DNA of 56,506 nt from Spirochaetota bacterium (GCA_023393015.1 JAEWMY010000061.1:1-56506); one strand, 5' to 3'; numbered from the stretch's first letter, positions 1 through 12,860 are shown. Program-made: numbers and translations. The notes: generated by a model not told the origin, from the letters alone.

Positions 1-2927
<2,927 letters not shown>

Positions 2928-2939
2928 TAAGGAAAGAAC

Positions 2940-5900
2940 ATGAGAGACATTCAGGATTTTGACAGTCTGATGATAAAACTCGCCTCGCCCGAGACCATCC
3001 GCGCATGGTCGTACGGCGAGGTCAAGAAGCCCGAGACGATCAACTACCGAACCCTCAGGCCCGAGAAAGACGGCCTGTTTTGCGAGCGAATCTTCGGAAC
3101 CACGAAGGAATGGGAATGCTATTGCGGCAAGTTCAAGTCGATCCGCTATAAGGGCGTCATCTGCGACCGCTGCGGCGTCGAGGTAACGCACTTCAAGGTG
3201 CGCCGCGAGCGCATGGGCCATATCGAGCTCGCCGCCCCCGTTTCCCACATCTGGTACTACCGCTCCGTGCCGAGCCGCATGGGCCTCCTTCTCGACCTTC
3301 AGGTCGCGGCCCTCCGCTCGATCCTGTACTACGAGAAGTATATCGTCATCGACGCCGGGGACACCGACCTCAAGAAAAACCAGCTTCTCACCGAGGAAGA
3401 ATACCACGAGGCGACCGAGCGTTACGGCGGATCGTTCACCGCGGGCATGGGCGCCGAGGCGATCAAGACCCTGCTCGAGAACCTCAATCTCGACGAGCTC
3501 GCCGCCGAACTCCGCGCCCGGATGATCGAGAAGGGCGCCAAGAGCGACAAGCGCCTCCTCAAGAGGATCGAGATCGTGGAGAACTTCCGTTCTTCGACGA
3601 ACAGGCCCTCCTGGATGATACTCGACGTGATCCCGGTGATACCGCCGGAGCTCAGGCCCATGGTCCAGCTCGACGGCGGCCGTTTCGCGACGAGCGATCT
3701 CAACGACCTCTACCGCCGCGTCATAAACCGCAACAACCGCCTCAAGCGGCTCATGAGCCTCAACGCGCCCGACATCATCATACGCAACGAAAAGCGCATG
3801 CTGCAGGAAGCGGTCGACGCCCTCTTCGACAACTCCAAGCGGAAGCGCGTCATCAAGGGCGCCTCGAACCGGCCGCTCAAGTCGATCTCCGACATGCTCA
3901 AGGGAAAGCAGGGGCGCTTCCGGCAGAACCTGCTCGGAAAGCGCGTCGACTACTCGGGTCGTTCCGTTATCGTCGTCGGTCCCGAGCTCAAACTCTGGCA
4001 GTGCGGTCTTCCGACCAAAATGGCCCTCGAGCTTTTCAAGCCGTTTATAATGAAGAAACTCGTCGACAAGGACGTCGTCTACAACATCAAGAAGGCGAAG
4101 CTCCTCGTCGAGCAGGAATCGCCGGAGGTCTTCGCTATCCTCGACGACGTCGTGCGCGAGCATCCGGTCATGCTGAACCGCGCGCCGACCCTTCACCGGC
4201 TCGGTATCCAGGCCTTCGAGCCCGTGCTCGTCGAGGGAAAGGCCATCAGGCTCCATCCCCTCGTCTGTAAAGCCTTCAACGCGGACTTCGACGGCGACCA
4301 GATGGCCGTGCACGTCCCGCTTACCCAGGCCGCCCAGATGGAATGCTGGACGCTCATGCTCTCGAGCCGGAACCTCCTTGACCCCGCGAACGGAAAGTCG
4401 ATCGTGTATCCTTCCCAGGACATGGTTCTCGGCCTTTACTACCTCACCAAGATCAAGCCGAACGGGCGGGGAACCGGTCACCGGTTTACCTGCGTCGACG
4501 AGGTCATGATGGCCGCCGAGGCCGGTTCCATCGGCTGGCAGTCCCTCATCAAGGTCAATTACCGCGGCGAGTTTATCGAGACCACGGCCGGCCGGCTCAT
4601 ATTCAACGAGGAGATGCCCGCGGGCGTTCCCTTCACGAACGTGACGCTGGACGACAAGCAGATCCGAAAGCTCATCGAGAAGGTGCACAAGGACTCCGGC
4701 CCCTGGCTTACCGTCCAGATGCTCGACCAGCTCAAGGCTACCGGCTACAAGTACGCCACCTTCTTCGGCGCGACCCTTTCGATGGACGACATCATCGTCC
4801 CGGACGACAAGCCCGCGATGATCGAGAAGGCCAACAAGGAAGTCGAGGCGATCCAGAAGCAGTACCAGCAGGGACACATCACGCAGGACGAGCGCTACAA
4901 CCGCGTCGTCGAGTTGTGGTCCAAGACGAACGAAGACCTCACGAACATCATGATGAAGACCCTCGAGGGCGACAAGGACGGGTTCAATACCATCTACATG
5001 ATGGCCACCTCGGGCGCGCGCGGAAGCCGCAACCAGATCCGCCAGCTCGCGGGAATGCGCGGACTGATGGCGAAGCCGAACGGCGACATCATCGAGCTCC
5101 CGATCCGCTCGAACTTCAAAGAGGGCCTCACGGTCATCGAGTTCTTCATCTCCACGAACGGCGCCCGAAAGGGTCTCGCCGACACCGCGCTCAAGACCGC
5201 CGACGCCGGTTACCTTACCCGCCGACTCGTCGACATCGCGCAGGACGTGGTCGTCAACGAGGAAGACTGCGGAACCATCAACGGAATCGAGTATTCGGCC
5301 ATCAAGGAAGGCGACGACGTCGTCGAGTCCCTGTCGAGCCGCATCACCGGCCGCTACACCCTCGAACGCGTCAAGCACCCGATCACCGGGGACATCATCA
5401 TCGACGTCAACGAGTACATTACCGACGAGATCGCCCTCGAGATCGAGGAAGCCGGCGTCGAGACCGTCAAGCTCCGCACCGTGCTTACCTGCGAGTCCAA
5501 GCACGGCGTCTGCGTGAAGTGCTACGGCCGGAACCTCGCGCACAACAAGATCATCGAGATCGGCGAGGCCGTCGGAATCATCGCGGCGCAGTCGATCGGC
5601 CAGCCGGGTACACAGCTGACGATGCGTACCTTCCATGTCGGCGGAACCGCGACCAAGATCAGCGAGGAAAACCGCATCCTCCTCAAGTTTCCGGTAATCA
5701 TCAAGGATATCGCCGGAACCCACGTCGACCTCGACAAGGGCAACTGGCTCTTTACCCGCAAGGGATGGATCACCGTCAACAAGGTCGTCCGCGACTACGA
5801 ACTCGAGGCCAAGGACAAGCTCCTCGTCGAGGACGGTCAGCGCGTGCTCAAGGGCGAGGCCCTGTTCACCCGCGGCGGCAAGCCCGTCGAGGCCTCGGAC

Positions 5901-7169
5901 ATCGCCTACGTCGCGGTGCGCGGTAAGAAGGTGTACCTCGTCAGTCAGGACCAGAAGCTCGAGATCCGAAACGGTTCCGAGGTCGTCGTCAAGGTCGGCG
6001 ATTTCGTTCCCGCGCAGGAAACGATCGCGATATTCGATCCCTTCTCCGAGCCGATAATCTCCGAGTACAACGGATACGTGCACTACGAGGATATCATCCC
6101 CGGCTCGACCCTCAGCGAGGAGCTCGACGAGGAAACCGGCAAGATCGAGAAGCGCATCAGCGAGTTCCAGCTCGACACGAAGCAGCCGCGCGTGCTCATC
6201 ACGGACGAATCCGGTAACACTATCGGTTCCTACTATCTTCCCGGCGGCGCGTACCTCCTCGTCGACGACAAGGCCAAGATCAAGGCCGGTCAGATCATCG
6301 CCAAGATGCTCAAGGAATCCGCGAAGACGAAGGATATTACCGGAGGTCTTCCGCGCGTTTCCGAGCTCTTCGAGGCCCGAAAGCCCAAAAGCATCGCCGT
6401 TCTCGCCCAGATCACGGGAACCGTCTCCTTCAAGGGAATCCTCAAGGGAAAGCGTGTGCTCGTCGTCCGCGACCAGTACGGCAAGGACTTCAAGCACCTC
6501 GTGCCGATGGGAAAACGCCTGCTCGTGCGCGACGGGGATACCGTCGAGGCGGGCGAACAGCTCTGCGACGGCGCGCTCAATCCGCACGACATCCTGGCCA
6601 TTTCGGGCGAAAACGCGCTTCAGAACTACCTTATGGACGAGATCCAGCAGGTGTACCGCCTCCAGGGCGTTTCGATCAACGACAAGCACATCGGCGTCAT
6701 CGTGCGCCAGATGCTCCGCAAGGTCGAGATCGTGGCCGTCGGCGACACCCGCTTCATCTTCGGGCAGCAGGTAGACAAGTACAAGTTCCACGAAGAGAAC
6801 TCCCGCGTCATGAACGAGGGCGGTCAGCCCGCGATCGCGCGCCCCATGTTCCAGGGTATAACGAAGGCGTCGCTCAACATCGATTCGTTCATCTCGGCGG
6901 CCTCCTTCCAGGAAACGACGAGGGTACTGACGAACGCGGCTATCGCCGGAAACTCGGACAGCCTCCGCGGACTGAAGGAAAACGTGATTATCGGGCACTT
7001 GATCCCGGCCGGAACGGGCATCAAGCAGTACCGGAACGTGAAGCTCTTCGACAAGGAAAACGTGGATCTGGACATCCAGATGAACGAGATAATCGAGCGC
7101 CGAAAGCTCGAAAAGGCGACCGAGACCATCGAGGACGACGCCGATTTCGAGCCGGAAGAGAACGATTGA
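2940..7169 (+). CDS. rpoC: RNA polymerase beta' subunit
   Basis: Second half of the RNA polymerase active centre, 1409 aa, a full-length bacterial beta'. The N-terminal zinc site has Cys60, Cys62, Cys75 and Cys78 (CYCGKFK, CDRCG). The catalytic Mg-binding motif NADFDGDQ lies at about 4279-4302. The second zinc site is built from CESKHGVCVKCYGRN near 5490-5535, followed by AAQSIGQPGTQLTMRTFH of the bridge and trigger region. The start ATG at 2940 is preceded by AAGGAAAG. It is cotranscribed with rpoB. No inserts or breaks were seen. Confidence 0.99.
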   Translation: MRDIQDFDSLMIKLASPETIRAWSYGEVKKPETINYRTLRPEKDGLFCERIFGTTKEWECYCGKFKSIRYKGVICDRCGVEVTHFKVRRERMGHIELAAPVSHIWYYRSVPSRMGLLLDLQVAALRSILYYEKYIVIDAGDTDLKKNQLLTEEEYHEATERYGGSFTAGMGAEAIKTLLENLNLDELAAELRARMIEKGAKSDKRLLKRIEIVENFRSSTNRPSWMILDVIPVIPPELRPMVQLDGGRFATSDLNDLYRRVINRNNRLKRLMSLNAPDIIIRNEKRMLQEAVDALFDNSKRKRVIKGASNRPLKSISDMLKGKQGRFRQNLLGKRVDYSGRSVIVVGPELKLWQCGLPTKMALELFKPFIMKKLVDKDVVYNIKKAKLLVEQESPEVFAILDDVVREHPVMLNRAPTLHRLGIQAFEPVLVEGKAIRLHPLVCKAFNADFDGDQMAVHVPLTQAAQMECWTLMLSSRNLLDPANGKSIVYPSQDMVLGLYYLTKIKPNGRGTGHRFTCVDEVMMAAEAGSIGWQSLIKVNYRGEFIETTAGRLIFNEEMPAGVPFTNVTLDDKQIRKLIEKVHKDSGPWLTVQMLDQLKATGYKYATFFGATLSMDDIIVPDDKPAMIEKANKEVEAIQKQYQQGHITQDERYNRVVELWSKTNEDLTNIMMKTLEGDKDGFNTIYMMATSGARGSRNQIRQLAGMRGLMAKPNGDIIELPIRSNFKEGLTVIEFFISTNGARKGLADTALKTADAGYLTRRLVDIAQDVVVNEEDCGTINGIEYSAIKEGDDVVESLSSRITGRYTLERVKHPITGDIIIDVNEYITDEIALEIEEAGVETVKLRTVLTCESKHGVCVKCYGRNLAHNKIIEIGEAVGIIAAQSIGQPGTQLTMRTFHVGGTATKISEENRILLKFPVIIKDIAGTHVDLDKGNWLFTRKGWITVNKVVRDYELEAKDKLLVEDGQRVLKGEALFTRGGKPVEASDIAYVAVRGKKVYLVSQDQKLEIRNGSEVVVKVGDFVPAQETIAIFDPFSEPIISEYNGYVHYEDIIPGSTLSEELDEETGKIEKRISEFQLDTKQPRVLITDESGNTIGSYYLPGGAYLLVDDKAKIKAGQIIAKMLKESAKTKDITGGLPRVSELFEARKPKSIAVLAQITGTVSFKGILKGKRVLVVRDQYGKDFKHLVPMGKRLLVRDGDTVEAGEQLCDGALNPHDILAISGENALQNYLMDEIQQVYRLQGVSINDKHIGVIVRQMLRKVEIVAVGDTRFIFGQQVDKYKFHEENSRVMNEGGQPAIARPMFQGITKASLNIDSFISAASFQETTRVLTNAAIAGNSDSLRGLKENVIIGHLIPAGTGIKQYRNVKLFDKENVDLDIQMNEIIERRKLEKATETIEDDADFEPEEND

Positions 7170-7256
7170 CATTCGGTACCGGTAACGGGTATCTTTGTTA
7201 CCGCTAGACAGCATAAATCCGGTGTGCTGGCCGGATGATGATAGGAGAAAAGGCAG
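7170..7256 (+). promoter_or_regulatory. Structured spacer between rpoC and rpsL
   Basis: This 87-base spacer can form two hairpins: CGGTAAC with GTTACCG around a 10-base loop, and ATCCGG with CCGGAT just before the rpsL ribosome-binding site (AGGAGAAAAGG). Neither has a T-run, so termination is unlikely. They may mark an RNA-processing or autoregulatory site for the str genes. Seen by eye only; function is inferred. Confidence 0.3.
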
Positions 7257-7631
7257 ATGCCTACGATTAACCAACTTATAAAGCAGGGTCGCAAGTCGAT
7301 CGCGAACCGGACCAAGAGTCCGGCGCTTCAGGCATGCCCCCAGCGCCGCGGGGTTTGTACCCGCGTCATGACCGTTACGCCCAAAAAGCCGAACTCGGCG
7401 CTCCGCAAGGTAGCCCGTGTCAGGCTCAGCAACGGTATCGAGGTTACGGCGTATATCCCCGGTATCGGTCACAACCTGCAGGAGCACTCCGTCGTTCTTA
7501 TCCGCGGCGGACGCGTCAAGGATCTTCCCGGTGTCCGCTATCACATCGTCCGCGGAAGCAAGGACACGCTCGGCGTGGCCGACCGCAAGCGCAGCCGCTC
7601 GAAGTACGGCGCCAAGCGGCCAAAGGCGTAA
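7257..7631 (+). CDS. rpsL: 30S ribosomal protein S12
   Basis: Decoding-centre protein of the small subunit, 124 aa, normal length. The conserved loop TPKKPNSALRK carries Lys43 and the second loop GGRVKDLPGVRYH carries Lys88, both the streptomycin-sensitive residues. The common resistance changes at 43 and 88 are therefore absent. The start ATG follows AGGAGAAAAGGCAG. It opens the str cluster together with rpsG, 12 bases downstream. Confidence 0.98.
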   Translation: MPTINQLIKQGRKSIANRTKSPALQACPQRRGVCTRVMTVTPKKPNSALRKVARVRLSNGIEVTAYIPGIGHNLQEHSVVLIRGGRVKDLPGVRYHIVRGSKDTLGVADRKRSRSKYGAKRPKA

Positions 7632-7643
7632 GGAGAGGGTATC

Positions 7644-8114
7644 ATGGGAAGAAAAAACAAGACTATTGACAGGCCCATCGCGCCCGATTCGAAGTATCAC
7701 AGCCCGGTCGTCTCCAAGTTCGTCGCGCGCATGATGCTCGACGGCAAGAAGGCCACCAGCATGCGGATCATCTACGACGCCATGGACAAGATCAAGGAAA
7801 AGACCGAAAAGGAGCCTCTCGAGGTTTTTCTTAAGGCTCTCGATAACGTGAAGCCGATGGTCGAGGTCAAGAGCCGCCGCGTTGGCGGAGCGACCTATCA
7901 GGTTCCGATCGAGATCCGGGAATCCCGGCGCGAGGCCCTCGGTATGCGCTGGATCATCAACGCCGCGCGCGCGCGCTCCGGTCACGAAATGGCCGAGCGG
8001 CTCGCCGCGGAACTCGTTGACGCCTTCAATACGACCGGAACGGCGTACAAGAAGAAGGAAGATACCCACAAGATGGCCGACGCCAACAAGGCGTTTGCCC
8101 ATTACCGCTGGTAG
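7644..8114 (+). CDS. rpsG: 30S ribosomal protein S7
   Basis: Primary 16S rRNA-binding protein that organises the head of the small subunit, 156 aa, standard length. Recognised from the N-terminal MGRKNKTIDRPIAPDSKY, the central VGGATYQVPIEI segment and the C-terminal THKMADANKAFAHYRW. A clear Shine-Dalgarno (GGAGAGG) precedes the ATG. In many bacteria fusA follows; here a terminator and a gene-free stretch come next, so fusA must lie elsewhere or be absent from this cluster. Confidence 0.98.
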   Translation: MGRKNKTIDRPIAPDSKYHSPVVSKFVARMMLDGKKATSMRIIYDAMDKIKEKTEKEPLEVFLKALDNVKPMVEVKSRRVGGATYQVPIEIRESRREALGMRWIINAARARSGHEMAERLAAELVDAFNTTGTAYKKKEDTHKMADANKAFAHYRW

Positions 8115-8139
8115 TCTTCGCGTCAAAAGCTTCCATAAA

Positions 8140-8168
8140 GGGGATCCTTCGCGGGATTCCCTTTTTTT
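8140..8168 (+). terminator. Rho-independent terminator after rpsG
   Basis: GGGGATCC (8140-8147) pairs with GGATTCCC (8154-8161), one G-T pair, 6-base loop, followed by seven T. It closes the rpoB-rpoC-rpsL-rpsG transcript. Confidence 0.88.
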
Positions 8169-8235
8169 CGGTTTTTTCAAGTTGTAGTCGCTTGTATCAT
8201 ACATATCGCAATTCATGTTTTGATCGTTTCCGTAC

Positions 8236-8264
8236 TTGACTAAAGATTGGTAAACGTGTAAAAC
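8236..8264 (+). promoter_or_regulatory. Sigma70-type promoter upstream of the tuf region
   Basis: TTGACT (8236-8241), a 17-base spacer and TAAAAC (8259-8264). The surrounding sequence is AT-richer than the genome. Transcription would start near 8271, at the base of the first hairpin of the structured region described next. Confidence 0.6.
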
Positions 8265-8269
8265 TTCAT

Positions 8270-8640
8270 TTGCTTTGAAATGCCTGCCCTTCGGGGTTTC
8301 TGGCATTTCGGTGTTCTTTGAGAGTCCAGGGCGTGACCGTAAAGTCGGGGTAACTCGACAGGATTGCGCAGCCCTTGGTATCGGGATTCAGGCGTCGTCG
8401 ACGCGTGGATATATACGAAAGGTATCGAGGGAATGGACCGGGTTCCGAACGGGAATCCGATGGCTGGCCTCGCGGGTCAAGCCCTTCTCTGGATACCAAA
8501 CCAGTCATCAAGACGGAAACGTTTGTTGATGATGATCAGGTGGATCCGGTACATGCCGCTCGAAAACCTATGAGCGGTTCGTTCGATCAAGCGCCGTCGC
8601 GGTTACGCCGCCCGTCGTTCCAGTCTGATGTGTCATCATA
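8270..8640 (+). ncRNA. Candidate structured RNA or long tuf leader
   Basis: This gene-free stretch holds a run of stable stems. GAAATGCC (8277-8284) pairs with GGCATTTC (8302-8309) around an inner CCC-TTCG-GGG. GTCGGG-GTAA-CTCGAC (8344-8359) has a GNRA loop. TTGGTATC (8375-8382) matches GATACCAA (8492-8499) perfectly. GGGTTCC pairs with GGGAATCC near 8440-8459. TCATCAA (8505-8511) pairs with TTGATGA (8526-8532) around ACG-GAAA-CGT, and CCGCTC (8556-8561) pairs with GAGCGG (8572-8577). GGTATC occurs twice (8377 and 8421), so alternative pairings are possible. The sequence lacks the conserved blocks of RNase P RNA, tmRNA and SRP RNA. It may be a tuf 5' leader or an independent small RNA. Structures were found by eye. 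Confidence 0.42.
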
Positions 8641-8719
8641 TTCTTCTCCGCCATTGGTAGCTGTTTTCAAGCGCGTTCGGGTAAAAGACGCAAGGTCCGG
8701 TGTGACGTTGCCGTTTACT

Positions 8720-8725
8720 TATAAT
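8720..8725 (+). promoter_or_regulatory. Consensus -10 box close to tuf
   Basis: A perfect TATAAT lies 47 bases before the tuf ATG, but the -35 region is poor (TGTGAC only 13 bases upstream). It could give a short, leader-free-of-structure tuf transcript separate from the promoter at 8236. Confidence 0.4.
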
Positions 8726-8772
8726 GCGAGAAATATTTTTATTGCTTGCCTACAATCTTTCAGGAGGATCAA

Positions 8773-9960
<1,188 letters not shown>

Positions 9961-9999
9961 GGATTGAATAGAGCGTCGTTCGGAAGGCGTCACGGGTTG

Positions 10000-10035
10000 G
10001 CGCCTCCGGCGCGGAAGCCGCATAAGCGGCTTCCG
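10000..10035. repeat. Perfect palindromic hairpin between tuf and rpsJ
   Basis: CGGAAGCCGC (10012-10021), loop ATAA, GCGGCTTCCG (10026-10035), a 10-bp perfect stem, with a second stem GCGCC-TCC-GGCGC just before it (10000-10012). No T-run follows, so it is a processing, mRNA-stability or attenuation element rather than a simple terminator. The flank CTTCCGGCGTTC resembles CTTCGGCGTTC after the ATAC-loop hairpin at 46128, which hints at a dispersed repeat family. Confidence 0.6.
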
Positions 10036-10055
10036 GCGTTCTGTCTGGAGGAAAA

Positions 10056-10364
10056 ATGGCTAAGGAAAAGATCCGCGTCAGACTTCGCGGATTCGACGTT
10101 GAATTGATCGACCAGAGTTCGAAAGCGATAGTGCAGACGGTTCAGAAGGCCGGCGCCAAGGTGTCCGGGCCCATCCCGCTTCCCACGCGAATCAACAAGG
10201 TCACCGTGCTTCGTTCGCCGCACGTCAACAAGAAGTCGCGCGAACAGTTCGAGATGAGGACGCACAAGCGCCTTATCGATATCATCGAACCCTCCGCCGA
10301 GGTTATGGACTCGCTCATGAAGCTCGAGCTCCCCGCCGGCGTGGACGTCGAGATAAAACAGTAG
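10056..10364 (+). CDS. rpsJ: 30S ribosomal protein S10
   Basis: Small-subunit head protein that also binds NusB during antitermination, 102 aa, normal length. It reads KIRVRLRGFDVELIDQSSK at the N-terminus and contains the diagnostic RSPHVNKKSREQFEMRTHKR loop. The start ATG follows CTGGAGGAAAA. It is the first gene of the S10 operon, 95 bases after tuf with a strong hairpin between, so expression relative to tuf may be set there. Confidence 0.98.
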   Translation: MAKEKIRVRLRGFDVELIDQSSKAIVQTVQKAGAKVSGPIPLPTRINKVTVLRSPHVNKKSREQFEMRTHKRLIDIIEPSAEVMDSLMKLELPAGVDVEIKQ

Positions 10365-10374
10365 CGGAACGTAA

Positions 10375-10411
10375 AGGTAGACGGTCCCCCGGACCAGGGG
10401 ATAACGTACCT
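10375..10411 (+). promoter_or_regulatory. Hairpin in the rpsJ-rplC spacer
   Basis: GGTCC (10383-10387) pairs with GGACC (10391-10395), and an outer AGGTA (10375-10379) can pair with TACCT (10407-10411), which touches the rplC Shine-Dalgarno AGGAG. It could control rplC translation. By-eye fold, low confidence. Confidence 0.28.
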
Positions 10412-10427
10412 AAGGAGAGTATTCGGA

Positions 10428-11054
10428 ATGATTGGTCTGATTGCGAAGAAAGTCGGCATGACTCAGGTATTCGACGAAAGCGGCAACCTCGTACCGGTTA
10501 CCGTGATCCGCGTCGAGCCCAATACCGTCGTGTCGCTGAAAAAAGAGGAAGCCTTCGGTTATGACGCCGTCGTGCTCGGCCTCGAGGACATGAAGCTCGC
10601 ACGCGCGGGCAAGCCCTATGCCGGGCAGTTTCCCGAGGGTATCGCTCCCAAGCGGCATCTCAAGGAATTTCGCGGTTTCGAGCGCGAAGTCGCCGTGGGC
10701 GACCAGCTCGGCGTCGAAGTGCTCGAGGACATCCGGTTTGTCGACGTTACCGCCACTTCCAAGGGAAAGGGCTTTCAGGGCGTCATGAAGCGTTGGGGTT
10801 TCCACGGCGGTCGCGCCAGCCACGGCTCGAAGTTCCACCGCGAACCGGGCGGTACCGGTAACAGTACGACCCCCGGACATTGCTTCAAGAACATCAAGAT
10901 GCCCGGACGAATGGGCCGTGAGCGCGTGACGGTGCAGAATCTCAGGATTCAGAAGATAGATCCCGAGCTGAAGGTAGTTATGGTTCGCGGATCCGTTCCG
11001 GGTCACAAGGACTGTACGCTTATCATCAAGTCCGCAGTCAAGAAAGAACAGTAA
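10428..11054 (+). CDS. rplC: 50S ribosomal protein L3
   Basis: Early-assembly 23S rRNA protein that reaches the peptidyl-transferase centre, 208 aa. Starts MIGLIAKKVGMTQVFDESG and carries the conserved loop GSKFHREPGGTGNSTTPG and MPGRMGRERVTVQNL. The ATG at 10428 sits behind TAAGGAGAG. The 63-base spacer after rpsJ can fold; rplD follows after 15 bases. Confidence 0.98.
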   Translation: MIGLIAKKVGMTQVFDESGNLVPVTVIRVEPNTVVSLKKEEAFGYDAVVLGLEDMKLARAGKPYAGQFPEGIAPKRHLKEFRGFEREVAVGDQLGVEVLEDIRFVDVTATSKGKGFQGVMKRWGFHGGRASHGSKFHREPGGTGNSTTPGHCFKNIKMPGRMGRERVTVQNLRIQKIDPELKVVMVRGSVPGHKDCTLIIKSAVKKEQ

Positions 11055-11069
11055 CGACAGGAGAAGACG

Positions 11070-11708
11070 ATGGAAAAGAAAGTCTATTCGGTCGATGGCA
11101 AGGAACTGAGGACGATAAATCTCGATGATAACGTGTTTGGCCTTCCGGTCAACGAAGACGTGATCTACTACGCCATCAACAATGAATTAGCGAATCTGCG
11201 CGTCGGAACCGCTTGCACGAAAACCCGCGCCGAGGTGCACGGGTCGAACGCCAAACCGTACAAGCAGAAGGGTACCGGTCGCGCCCGCCGTGGTGACAAG
11301 AAGTCCCCCATTCTCGTGGGCGGCGGCGTTACCTTCGGTCCCAGGCCGCGTGATTATAGTTTCGCTTTGCCCAAAAAGGTGAAGCGCCTCGCGATGAAGT
11401 CCATCCTCAGCCTCAAGGCGCAGGATGACCGGCTCACCGTCGTGGAGGATTTTACCGTCGAAAGCGGGAAGACGAAGGATCTCGCGAAGATCCTCGCCAC
11501 CTTCGCGAAGGGTGAGCGCGCCGTCATCGTCCTCAAGGACGACGATTCGCGCATCAAGCAGGCCGGACGGAACATTCCGACCCTGTCCTTCCTTTCGTAC
11601 AACCGCCTCAGGGCGCATGACCTCTTCTACGGACGCAAGGTCATCATGCTCGAGTCGGCCGCGAAGAACCTTGCCGATTTTTACGGTCAGGACGAGGGGG
11701 CTGAGTGA
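11070..11708 (+). CDS. rplD: 50S ribosomal protein L4
   Basis: Exit-tunnel protein, 212 aa. Identified by the tunnel-loop signature KPYKQKGTGRARRGDKKSP followed by GGGVTFGPRPRDYSFALPKK. In E. coli the homologue represses its own operon; no matching leader was recognised here. Its TGA stop shares one base with the rplW ATG, so translation of the two is likely coupled. Confidence 0.98.
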   Translation: MEKKVYSVDGKELRTINLDDNVFGLPVNEDVIYYAINNELANLRVGTACTKTRAEVHGSNAKPYKQKGTGRARRGDKKSPILVGGGVTFGPRPRDYSFALPKKVKRLAMKSILSLKAQDDRLTVVEDFTVESGKTKDLAKILATFAKGERAVIVLKDDDSRIKQAGRNIPTLSFLSYNRLRAHDLFYGRKVIMLESAAKNLADFYGQDEGAE

Positions 11709-11992
11709 TGAACTACGAGAATATCCTCATCGCGCCGGTATTGTCGGAAAAATCGAACGAACTGCGTGAGCAGGGCAAGTACGTGTTCCGCGTCGATCCC
11801 GCCGCGAGCAAGATCGAGATCAAAGAGGCGGTACGGAAGGTTTTCGGCGTGAAAGTCGTCGACTGTACCGTCGTGAACGTGGGTGGAAAGATGAAGAGGG
11901 TGCGTGGTCGCCCCGGGCTTACCGCCAGCTGGAAGAAGGCCGTCGTTCGGCTCGCTCCCGGCGAGACTATCAAGGTGTTCGAGGGCGTGTAA
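11708..11992 (+). CDS. rplW: 50S ribosomal protein L23
   Basis: Protein at the tunnel exit and docking site for trigger factor and SRP, 94 aa. It reads MNYENILIAPVLSEKSNEL and contains YVFRVDPAASKIEIKEAV and the basic GKMKRVRGRPG stretch. The start ATG at 11708 overlaps the rplD stop; an adjacent GTG at 11705 is a less likely start. Confidence 0.97.
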   Translation: MNYENILIAPVLSEKSNELREQGKYVFRVDPAASKIEIKEAVRKVFGVKVVDCTVVNVGGKMKRVRGRPGLTASWKKAVVRLAPGETIKVFEGV

Positions 11993-12027
11993 CGCCCCCG
12001 AGTCCGCGTTAAACAAGGGGAAACCAA

Positions 12028-12849
12028 ATGGCTCTTAAAGTATACAAGCCTATTACCGCGGGAACCAGAACACGTATTGACCTGCGAAAGGACGAATTGA
12101 CCGCCGACAAGCCCGAAAAGGCCCTGACGAGCGGCAAGAAGTCGTACGGCGGTCGCGGTGCCGGAGGCCGGATTTCGGTCAGGCACCAGGGCGGCGGCCA
12201 CAAGCAGAAATACCGCGATATCGATTTCAAGCGGAACAAGTTCGGCATTCCTGGTACCGTAAAGACCATCGAATACGATCCGAACCGCAGCGCGAATATC
12301 GCTCTGGTGTTCTATGCGGATGGAGACAAGCGCTACATCATCGCGCCGAAGGGACTTTCCGTCGGGCAAAAGATCATGAGCGGGGAGACCGCGACGCTCG
12401 ACGTCGCGAACGCCCTTCCGCTCGAGTCCATCCCGGTCGGTTTTACCGTCCATAATATCGAACTTTCCATCGGGAAGGGCGGCCAGATGGCCCGTTCCGC
12501 CGGCGCGAGCGCGCTCGTCGCCGCCAAGGAAGGCGAGTACGTTACCGTCAAGCTTCCGTCCGGCGAAATGCGCATGGTTCACAAGCGCTGTTACGCCACG
12601 ATCGGAGAGGTCGGTAACGAGGATCACATGAACACCAGCCTCGGTAAGGCCGGTAGATCGCGCTGGAAGGGTATCAGGCCGACCGTACGCGGTATGTCCA
12701 TGAACCCGGTCGATCACCCGCTCGGTGGTGGTGAAGGACGCGGTAAGGGACGAAACCCGGTTACGCCGTGGGGTCAACCATGCCGTGGTTATAAGACCCG
12801 TAACAAGCGAAAGAACTCGAACAAGTTCATTGTTTCGAGGCGTAAGTAG
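12028..12849 (+). CDS. rplB: 50S ribosomal protein L2
   Basis: One of the most conserved large-subunit proteins, needed for subunit joining and peptidyl transfer, 273 aa. It begins MALKVYKPITAGTRTR, has RHQGGGHKQKYRDIDFKR in the first half and NPVDHPLGGGEGRGKG near the C-terminus. The His of the DHP motif is kept; the second position, often His, is Leu. AAGGGGAAACC precedes the ATG, 35 bases after rplW. Confidence 0.98.
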   Translation: MALKVYKPITAGTRTRIDLRKDELTADKPEKALTSGKKSYGGRGAGGRISVRHQGGGHKQKYRDIDFKRNKFGIPGTVKTIEYDPNRSANIALVFYADGDKRYIIAPKGLSVGQKIMSGETATLDVANALPLESIPVGFTVHNIELSIGKGGQMARSAGASALVAAKEGEYVTVKLPSGEMRMVHKRCYATIGEVGNEDHMNTSLGKAGRSRWKGIRPTVRGMSMNPVDHPLGGGEGRGKGRNPVTPWGQPCRGYKTRNKRKNSNKFIVSRRK

Positions 12850-12860
12850 GGAGATGAACC

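Noticed and set aside
8275..8529. Small coding frames in the rpsG-tuf gap
   Set aside because: Several short frames overlap one another in all phases, none has a good ribosome-binding site or a recognisable product, and the region is dominated by RNA stems.
8270..8640. RNase P RNA, tmRNA or SRP RNA
   Set aside because: The short match GAGAGTCCAGGGC loosely recalls the RNase P P4 strand, but the other conserved blocks (GAGGAAAGTCC, ACAGNRA) are missing; no tmRNA tRNA-like end and no SRP domain IV loop were found.
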